NCBI GenBank assembly: GCA_903922535.1
Contig: CAIXUF010000201.1
Coordinates: 1 to 30,216 of the forward strand
Length of the DNA stretch: 30,216 bases
Source of the DNA: Candidatus Hydrogenedentota bacterium
Lineage (GTDB): Bacteria; Hydrogenedentota; Hydrogenedentia; Hydrogenedentiales; CAITNO01
Direction: 5' to 3'
Shown: piece by piece, positions 8,122 to 16,000 of the stretch
Layout: every line of letters begins with the position of its first letter
Numbering within the stretch: position 1 is the first letter of the stretch
The notes under the pieces: generated by a model
What the model saw: only the letters and a program-made list of their open reading frames with translations
The model's database searches: none
What the model was told of the DNA's origin: nothing
Position numbers and translations under genes: made by a program

Positions 8122-8217
8122 CGTCATTGCGGGCGCAGCGAAGCAATCTCTTGCTCTGCTTTCGCCCGCGTTTGGGCTATGGTTCCAAGAAATTGCTTCA
8201 CTTCGCTCGCAATGACG
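8122..8217. repeat. MITE-like 96-bp inverted repeat
   Basis: Arms of 31 bp at 8122-8152 and 8187-8217 are inverted copies with 27 of 31 matches. The left arm begins CGTCATTGCGGGCGCAGCG and the right arm ends TTCGCTCGCAATGACG. The 34-bp centre carries no gene. Such CGTCATTGCGAGC elements are a common dispersed intergenic type in bacterial genomes (from memory, not searched). It lies between the thiamine-binding gene and the NagB-like gene and could fold in the message. Confidence 0.75.
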
Positions 8218-8263
8218 CGGTGTGTTCGGGTTTTGGTGCATAGAATTCACAACGAACGTCCGG

Positions 8264-8560
8264 TCACAGTTTTTCCCGCACACTGCGCACCTTGTCGTCC
8301 ATGGTTTGAAGACGGTCGGTGCGGGTGCCCAGTTTCAAAATGGTGGAAATGCGCGGCGCGCCCATTTCATGGACAACCTCGTGGCAGCGCTTGACCGCCG
8401 CCATGACGGTGTCCCATTCGCCCTCAATGTTTGTGCCGTAGGCATGCAGTTCGGTTTTCAGGCCCGCGTCCAGCAGCACCTTCTCGCACGCCGCCACGTA
8501 GGGAGACAGCGATGTCCCCGCGTTGAGCGGAATGATGCACAAATCGGCGATCACTTGCAT
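8264..8560 (-). CDS. MTH1187-family thiamine-binding protein
   Basis: This 98-residue protein matches the small MTH1187/YkoF-like thiamine-binding family over its full length. It opens MQVIADLCIIPLNAGTSLSPYV, and the middle has LHAYGTNIEGEWDTVMAAVK followed by the C-terminal helix. These ferredoxin-like proteins form tetramers that bind thiamine-like ligands in the cytoplasm. Evidence is similarity of pattern only; ligand binding here is inferred. A weak CGGAG lies 9 nt before the ATG. No thiamine riboswitch was seen upstream. The downstream gene on this strand (NagB-like) is 183 bp away across the inverted repeat at 8122-8217, so it is probably a separate unit. The RmlD-like gene is divergent. 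Confidence 0.85.
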   Translation of the reverse strand: MQVIADLCIIPLNAGTSLSPYVAACEKVLLDAGLKTELHAYGTNIEGEWDTVMAAVKRCHEVVHEMGAPRISTILKLGTRTDRLQTMDDKVRSVREKL

Positions 8561-8567
8561 GGCACAA

Positions 8568-8616
8568 TACTCCGGCGCGCGATCTTCGGCGCGGCGTAGA
8601 TCTTACTCCGGCGCGC
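8568..8616. repeat. Two 13-bp direct repeats upstream of the thiamine-binding gene
   Basis: TACTCCGGCGCGC occurs at 8568-8580 and again at 8604-8616, 36 bp apart, just upstream of the start at 8560. A short inverted pair GATCT/AGATC (8581-8585, 8598-8602) lies between them. This could be a regulator site or a small duplication. Confidence 0.5.
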
Positions 8617-8678
8617 CAAACATGTCCAACACGAGGCAGAAGTCCAGAATCGTGGGCGGAATACGTGCGGCAAAGTGG

Positions 8679-8748
8679 ACGCGGCATCCTGCCGCGTTCC
8701 GGTGTTGACCCTGACACGAGCACGCAAGAAAGCGGTTGGAAACCGCTT
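8679..8748. repeat. Two perfect hairpins in the divergent intergenic region
   Basis: ACGCGGCA-tcc-TGCCGCGT (8679-8697) and AAGCGGTT-gga-AACCGCTT (8730-8748) are 8-bp perfect stems with 3-nt loops. They lie inside a longer frame extending the RmlD-like gene upstream and support treating 8561-8826 as non-coding. The first shares its GGCATCC(C)TGCC core with the hairpin at 21626-21643. Confidence 0.6.
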
Positions 8749-8826
8749 CTAACGGGCACAGTCCCTCGTGAATCCCGCTGTGATAGGATGTGGGACGATA
8801 ATCGAGAACAGGAGCACGGGATTGAC

Positions 8827-9732
8827 ATGAAGCACAAAAACGTTCTCATTACCGGCGCGAGCGGGTTTGTCGCGTCCGGGGTCGTCTTGCAGGCGCCGGA
8901 GCAGTGGACGGCCCATGCTGTGTCACGCGGCCCCGCGCCGGTAACGCGACCGGGGCTGGTGTGGCATACGGTGGCGGCCGACGCGCCGGGACAACTGGCC
9001 GCGTTTATCCGCGAACTGCGGCCTGACGCGATCATCCACACCATAGCCATTCCAAACATAGACCACTGCGAAACCCACCGCGACGAGGCGGTTCGGGTCA
9101 ATGTTGACCTCGCCCGGGAGGTGGCCGAGACGGCGCAGGCCGTCAACGCCAGGCTGGTGCACTGCTCGACGGACAACGTGTTTGACGGGGCGCGGGGCAT
9201 GTACCGCGAGGACGACACCCCGGCGCCGGTGAATTTCTACGGCGTGACCAAACTTCGCGCCGAGGACGCCGTGCGTACGGCATGCCCGGGGGTGGTCGTC
9301 GCGCGCGTGGCCATCGTCATGGGCCTGCCGCTGTTCGGCAAGGGCACGCCGTTCCTGGTGCGCATGGCCAATGCCGTCGCCGAAGGGCGCAAGATTGTCA
9401 CGCCACCGAACGAGGTGCGCACGCCCGTGGACCTGATCTCGCTGGGACGGGCGCTGATTGCGTTGGCGGACAATGACTTCGCGGGCGCGATCCATCTTAG
9501 CGGCAGCCAGCGTATCGACCGGGTGGGCATGATGCGGATTATTGCGCCGCGCATGGGCATTGATCCGGCACTGGTGGAACCCGGTTCTGCGGACAATCTG
9601 CCCGCCCCGCGTCCGCCGGACTGCTCACTCGACAACACGCTGGCCCGAAGCGTGCTCAAGACCACACTGCCGGGTGTCCTCGAAGGTCTGGAACGCATTC
9701 TCGCATTTCGTGACGGGCGGCCTATCGTCTGA
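8827..9732 (+). CDS. NAD-dependent sugar reductase/epimerase, RmlD-like (extended SDR)
   Basis: This 301-residue extended short-chain dehydrogenase has the dinucleotide loop ITGASGFVASG (8-18), catalytic Thr/Ser region HCSTDNVFDG (112-121) and the YxxxK pair in FYGVTKLRAE (Tyr138, Lys142). The STDNVFDG and RVNVDLAREVAE blocks match dTDP-4-dehydrorhamnose reductases (RmlD). Those enzymes reduce a 4-keto sugar nucleotide in the cytoplasm; the precise substrate is not determined. The ATG at 8827 is chosen because the Rossmann strand begins five residues later and CAGGAG lies about 12 nt upstream. The frame extends 54 codons further up through two hairpins, which argues against the longer start. 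No other rml genes are near, so it may be a stand-alone homologue. Confidence 0.85.
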   Translation: MKHKNVLITGASGFVASGVVLQAPEQWTAHAVSRGPAPVTRPGLVWHTVAADAPGQLAAFIRELRPDAIIHTIAIPNIDHCETHRDEAVRVNVDLAREVAETAQAVNARLVHCSTDNVFDGARGMYREDDTPAPVNFYGVTKLRAEDAVRTACPGVVVARVAIVMGLPLFGKGTPFLVRMANAVAEGRKIVTPPNEVRTPVDLISLGRALIALADNDFAGAIHLSGSQRIDRVGMMRIIAPRMGIDPALVEPGSADNLPAPRPPDCSLDNTLARSVLKTTLPGVLEGLERILAFRDGRPIV

Positions 9733-9773
9733 GGGTCCAACCGCCACTTGCCGATAAGCGTTCGCGTGTCTTC

Positions 9774-9824
9774 ACAGGCGGACCAGGCCGGATTCCACTC
9801 GGGGGCTCACCGAATCCCGCCTGT
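9774..9824. repeat. Imperfect inverted repeat, possible decayed REP element
   Basis: ACAGGCGG (9774-9781) pairs with CCGCCTGT (9817-9824), and GGATTC/GAATCC pair further in. The right arm GAATCCCGCCTG resembles GATTCCCGCCTG in the REP copy at 5444-5470. It lies after the RmlD-like gene and could act as an RNA 3' stem. The rest of 9733-9989 shows no gene. Confidence 0.4.
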
Positions 9825-9989
9825 TGCCTGTCGAATCAAGTTCCGGCATCCCCGATACGGCCCGTTCCTGCAATACTCCGTATTACTGGTGGCGATGGAA
9901 CCATGCCACAGCGAAGGTGTCATGCGATACGTATGAGAAGACAGGTCGAGGTAAATCCACGAAAAGAATAAATACTGCAATAACCAGAC

Positions 9990-10005
9990 ATTGTCTATAG
10001 ACAAT
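9990..10005. promoter_or_regulatory. Perfect 16-bp palindromic operator candidate
   Basis: ATTGTCTATAGACAAT is a perfect palindrome and overlaps the -35 box of the promoter at 9998-10026. The position and symmetry fit a repressor dimer site; the regulator is not identifiable from this window. Confidence 0.6.
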
Positions 10006-10026
10006 ACCGATAAATTGTTGTAGAAT
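9998..10026 (+). promoter_or_regulatory. Strong sigma70-type promoter of the giant PASTA lipoprotein gene
   Basis: TAGACA (9998-10003) and TAGAAT (10021-10026) each match 5 of 6 consensus bases with a 17-bp spacer in an AT-rich patch. The predicted start near 10033 gives a leader of about 48 nt containing TAAGGAG (10066-10072) before the ATG at 10081. Confidence 0.65.
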
Positions 10027-10080
10027 TATCCCTTCTTTGTCCATCCCGAAGTGCTCAAGCCCGTCTAAGGAGTGCGGGTT

Positions 10081-13000
10081 ATGTTCATGTTGCGCGGCGG
10101 CCGGGTTTTTCTGGGAGTTATGGGAATTCTGGGGTTGCTGGTCCTTTCAGGCTGCAATCAGGGCAACCTTCACGTGACGCTCTCCCCTCAAGCCGCGGTG
10201 GACGCGGGGGCACATTGGGCCGTTGACGGGGGAGACTGGCAAGCCAGCGGCGCGACGGTGGGTAAGTTGAAGGCCGGGGACCACGTGGTTTCTTTCAAAG
10301 CCGTGGACGGATGGGCAACCCCCGCCGACAGCACCGTCACGGTTGCAAATCAGCAGACGGCGGAGGTGACCGGAACCTATACTGCCACCGCAAGGCCGGT
10401 ACCCAATGTGGCCGGGATGACCCAGGCAGCCGCGGTCGTTGCGTTGGACAGCTCGGGACTGATTCTTGGCACGGTCACGGGGCAGTGCAGTGACACCGTG
10501 CCCTCCGGCGGGATCCAATCGCAGAACCCCGTCGCCGGCGTTGACGCCGGGTCAGGCAGTGCGGTCAATGTCGTTGTCTCCATCGGCCCGTGCAATGTGA
10601 CCGTGCCCGATGTCTCCGGGCAGACACAGGCCGCCGCCACCGACGCCCTCATGTCGGCCGGGCTGGTTGCAGGCGCAGTTGCCGGGCAATGCAGCTTTGC
10701 CGTGGCCTCAGGCAGCGTGATTGCCCAGACACCCGCGGCGGGCGCAACCGCCGCATCAGGCAGCGCGGTGGACCTGAAGGTCTCGACCGGTCCATGCATG
10801 GTGAACGTCCCCAATGTCGTCGGCCAGACGCAGGCTGCGGCGACGGCCGCGATAGACGGGGCCGGACTGGTGCCGGGCACGGTGACCCAGCAGTGCAGCG
10901 CGACCACGGCCCCGGACGCCGTAATCAGCCAGACACCGGCGGCAAACAGCTCTGCGCCCTCGGGCAGCACGGTGAATCTTATCGTGTCCACCGGCCTGTG
11001 CAACGCGACCGTACCCAATGTGGCGGGCCAGACCCAGGCCGCGGCGGCAACCGTGATCCTGGACGCGGGATTCGCGGTGGGCACGGTGACCCGGCAGTGC
11101 AGTGCCACCGTGGCCGCGGACAGTGTTATCAGCCAGTTTCCCGCCTCCGGCGGGGACGCAACGCTGGGCAGCGCGGTGAACCTCGTTGTGTCGACGGGAG
11201 CGTGCAATGCCACGGTTCCCAATATCGTCGGGCAGACCCAGGCTGAGGCAGGCGACGGCATCACGGGGGCCGGGCTGGTTGTCGGTGCAGTGACCCAGCA
11301 ATGCAGCAACACCGTTGCGTCGGGCAGCGTCATCAGCCAGACACCCGCCGCGAACGCTTCGGCCACGTCGGGCAGCACCGTGAGTCTTGTTGTGTCCACC
11401 GGCCCGTGCAACGTGACGGTGCCCAACGTGGCCGGCCAGACCCAGGCCGCCGCCACAACCGCCATTACGGGTTTAGGACTGGTACTGGGTGCGGTGACGC
11501 AGCAGTGCAGCGACACGATGGCTTCCGGCAGCGTAATCAGCCAGTCGCCCAACGCTGGGGCGTCGGCGCTGGAAAGCAGTGCCGTTGACCTTGTCGTTTC
11601 GACGGGACCCTGCGGCGTGACGGTGCCCGACGTGACCGGCCAGACCCAGGCTGTCGCCGCAACCACCCTCACGGACGCGGGACTGACGCCGGGCACCGTG
11701 ACGCAGCAGTGCAGTTTCACCGTGGCGGCGGGCAAGGTGATCAGCCAAATCCCCACGGCAAATTCCGTGGTGCTCTTGGGCAGTGCCGTTGACCTTGTCG
11801 TTTCAACGGGCCCGTGCAACGCAACCGTGCCCGACGTGGTGGGCCAGACCCAGGTCGCCGCGACTGCGGCCATCTCGGGTGTCGGGCTCGTGCCGGGGAC
11901 AGTGACGCAGCAGTGCAGCGCCACGGTGGCTTCCGGCAATGTGATCAGCCAGACTCCGGCGGCAAACGCCTCGGTGCCTTCAGGCAGCGCGGTGGATATT
12001 GTTGTTTCCACAGGCCCGTGCGACGTGATGGTGCCCGACGTGGCGGGCCAGACCCAGGCCGCGGCCGCGACCACCATCACCGGCGTCGGCCTTGTGTTGG
12101 GCACGGTGACACAACAGTGCAGCCCGACGGCGGCCCTGGGCAGTGTCATCAGCCAGACGCCCCTCTCCGGCGTCTCCGCATCGACGGGTAGCGCCGTGAA
12201 TCTGGTCGTTTCCACGGGCGTCTGCAACGTGACCGTGCCCGACATCGTGGGGCAGGCGCAGGCTGCCGCGACCTTGGCCGTCACGGGCGCCGGGTTGGTC
12301 ATCGGCAACATTACGCAACAATGCAGCAACACCGTCCCGTCGGGCAGCGTGGTCAGTCAGACGCCCGCCGCAAACGCCTCCGCCTCGTCGGGCAGCGCGG
12401 TGGGTTTTGTCGTTTCCACCGGTCCGTGCAATGTGACCGTGCCCGAGGTGGTGGGCCAGACCCAGGCCGCCGCAACGGCCGCCATATCGGGCGCGGGGCT
12501 CGTGCCCGGCACGGTGTCCCAGCAGTGCAGCTTCACCGTGGCGCAGGGAAATGTGATTAGCCAGACGCCTGCGGCAGGTGCCTCGACGCCGTCGGGCGGC
12601 ACGGTGGACTTTGTCATGTCCACGGGGCCCTGCAATGTGTTTGTGCCCAACGTCGTCGGCCAGACCCAGGCCGACGCCGCCAACGCCATTTCGGGCGGGG
12701 GACTTGTGCTGGGCACCGTCACCCAGTCCTGCGACGCCGCCGTCCCGGCGGGTGAAGTCATCAGCCAGACGCCCGCCGCAAACAGCCAGGCGCCTTCGGG
12801 CAGCGCGGTGAACCTCGTCCTCTCGACGGGTCTGTGCGGCGTGACCGTGCCCAACGTCGTCGGGCAAACCCAGGCTGCCGCCACGACCGCCATCATGGGC
12901 GCCGCGCTGGTGCTGGGCGCCGTGACGCAGCAGTGCGATCCAATGGTGGCCTTGGGCAGCGTGATCAGCCAGACGCCCGCCGCAGACACCCCCGCATCTG

Positions 13001-16000
13001 CGGGCGGCGCCGTGAACCTGGTCGTTTCAACGGGACCGTGCACCGTCACCGTGCCGGACGTGGCCGGGCTGACCCAGTCCGCCGCATCGTCGGCAATCAT
13101 CAGCGCCGGACTTGTGGTGGGCACGGTGACCCAACAGTGCAGCAACATCGTGGCCGACGGCCGCGTCATCAGCCAGACGCCGGACGGAAATGGTTCCGCA
13201 TCGGCGGGCAGCGCCGTGGATTTGGTGGTTTCCACCGGTCCGTGCAATGTGACCGTGCCCAACGTGGCCGGCCAGACGCAGCCAGACGCCACCATCGCCA
13301 TCACGGGCGCCGGGCTCGCGGCCGGTGCTGTGAGTTCGGAATGCAGCGATACCGTGCCGGCGGGAAATGTGATTCGCCAGACGCCGGAGGCGGGCGGGTC
13401 CGTGCCGTCCGGCACGGCGGTTGACCTCGTGATTTCCACGGGACCCTGCACCGTGACCGTGCCCGCCGTGGCGGGCCTGTCCCAGTCCGCCGCAACCTCG
13501 GCCATCACGGACGCAGGACTCGCCGTGGGAACGATAACGTGGGCATGCAGCAACTCCGCGGAGCAGGGCACTGTCATCGGCGAGGCTCCCGCATCGGGAT
13601 TTTCCGCATCGCCCGGTTCGTCGGTGGATCTCTTGGTGGCGAGCGGACCCTGCACGGTGCCCGTGCCCGACCTGTCCGGAATGACGCAGGCGGAAGCTGC
13701 CGCAGCCATCAGCGCGGCCGGGTTGATTCCCGGCACCGCGACCGAGGAATGCAGTGACGCGGTGCCGGTGGGCCAGGTGGCGTACCAGATGCCCCTCAAG
13801 GACACCCAGGTGGCGCCCGGCAGCACGGTCGAATTCAGGATTTCCGTGGGCGTGTGCATGGCCATCGTGCCCGATGTGGTTAATGAAACGCAGGCCGACG
13901 CGGCGTACTATCTCCCGATGGCATGGCTCCCGGTGGGCACGGTAACCCAGCAGTGCAGTGATACCGTGACCGCGGGCAACGTCATCAGTCAAAGCTCCGT
14001 CGCAGGAAGCTCCATCCCGCTGGGAACGCCGGTGGACCTCGTGGTTTCGACGGGAACCTGCCGTGTGACAGTGCCCAATGTTGTCAGCCAGACCCAGGAC
14101 GCCGCCACCACTTCCATCACGGGCGCCGGACTGACGGTGGGTGCGGTGCTCCAGGCATGCAGCAACACCGTGGCGGCCGGCAAGGTGCTTTGGCAGGCGC
14201 CGGCGGCCAACGCGCTTGTCACCGCCGGAGCCACGATCAACCTGTCGGTGTCGTCCGGTCCCTGCGCTGAAATCGCCTGCGCAAACACCGTGCTTGTCGA
14301 CGGTGGTTTTGAATCCGGAACACCGAACAAGTTCTGGGCAGAGACCGACGCCAACGGCGGCGCGCCGCTCACCAGCGTTACGGGCACCGGCAAGACGCCG
14401 CACTCGGGCAGTTGGTGGGCCTATTTCGGCAGCTCCACCAAGGCGGACACGGCCTCCGTGTCCCAGACGAGAACCATACCTGCCGCGGCCAGCGCCACGC
14501 TCACCTTCTATCTGCGCATCAGTGCGGCGGGGACCGCCACGGGCACACTGACGGCTTCCATTGACAAGAATGAGCTGGCCAGGTTCACAAACAAGAACGC
14601 GGCCCAGTTCGGCAGTTATGTTCAAGTGGTGCTGGATGTGTCCGGCTATGCCGACGGCTTGAGCCACGCGCTGAGCATTGCGGCGGGCACCAGTGCCGCA
14701 AGCTTGAGCAACCATGTGTCCTTCTCCGTGGACGACGTGTGCCTGTCCACCAGCAACACGCCCTACTCGTACCCCCTGACCGTGTCCCGAACCGGCACCG
14801 GAAACGGCACGGTAACCGGCACCAGCATCGACTGCGGCGGCGACTGCGCGGGGCTCTACACAAACCTGTCGCAAATCACGCTGACGGCCACCCCGGATGC
14901 GAACTCCACGTTTGCCGGCTGGACCGGGGTCGATGACGAACAGGACACGGTTGCCTACGTCACGATGGACCGCGCCAAGACAGTGACCGCAGGCTTCGCC
15001 CCGAAGAACCGCTCGCTGAACATTGCCGTGTCGGCCCCGGGCGGGGCTGCCGGAAGCGTGCTGGGTCCCAACAACACCAGTTGCAACAGCAGTTGCCAGT
15101 ACCCTTATCTGAGCGGAACGAGGGTGGTTCTTTCCGCCAACCCCGCGTACGGCTCCAAGTTTACCGGCTGGACCGGCGCCGACACGACGGACGGCCAAAC
15201 CTGCACCGTGACCCTGATGGCGGACAAGACCGTGACCGCCAATTTTGCGCCCGACACGCACGTCCTGACCGTGACCAAGAGCGGCACCGGCTTCGGCGCG
15301 GTGACCTCGGACAAGGGCGGCATCAACTGCATTGGACTGTGCCCCACAGCAGACTCCACGCCCATTGCGGCGGGAGCGACGGTGACCCTGACCGCGGCGG
15401 CCGACCCGACTTCGACCTTCACCGGCTGGACCGGCGCGGACACGACCGACGGCAACACCTGCACCGTGGTAATGGGCGCCGACAAGACGGTGCACGCCAT
15501 CTTCACCATCAACACCTATGCGCTTACCGCCGCAAAGACCGGGAACGGCAGGGTCATTTCAAACGACGGCAAAATAAACTGCGGCGACGACTGCACCCAA
15601 ACCTATGACGCGCAGACGGTCGTGAACCTGACCGCAACGCCGGCGTTGGGTTACGTCTTCTCTTCCTGGACCAACGCGGACCTGACTTCGGGCAACACCT
15701 GCCAGGCTGTGGTCAACGGTGACAGGACGGTGACCGCCAACTTCACCGCCCAGAACTACACGCTCAATGTCAGCAAGGACGGGAACGGCACGGGAACGGT
15801 AACCTCAGGCGGCCCGGAGATCAACTGCGGCGGCGACTGTACCGAATCCTATCCGGCGGGCACCATCGTCACGCTTACGGCCGTGGAGGTTTCGGGCTCC
15901 AGTTTCTCCGCATGGACCGGGGCGGATTGGGCCAACGGTTTGATCTGCACCGTGACCATGAACAGCGACAAGAACGTGAAGGCCACCTTTGTTCTGCCCA

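Noticed and set aside
8081..8146. N-terminal extension of the NagB-like protein
   Set aside because: It lies partly in the inverted repeat at 8122-8217, and a good ribosome-binding site supports the start at 8080.
10377..12332. 651-residue minus-strand frame antisense to the PASTA array
   Set aside because: It shows repeated low-complexity units mirroring the PASTA period, with no start signal or family match.
12357..13865. 502-residue minus-strand frame antisense to the PASTA array
   Set aside because: Same cause: the exact 204-bp period keeps the antisense frame open.
10081..14265. CRISPR-like array suggested by regular repeats
   Set aside because: The repeats are 204 bp, in frame, protein-coding and diverged; they do not have the short identical repeat plus unique spacer layout.
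13027..15495. 822-residue open frame on the minus strand inside the giant gene
   Set aside because: It is antisense to a clear repeat protein. Its length comes from GC-rich, in-phase repeats lacking stops, and its product is His/Arg/Gly-rich with no domain.
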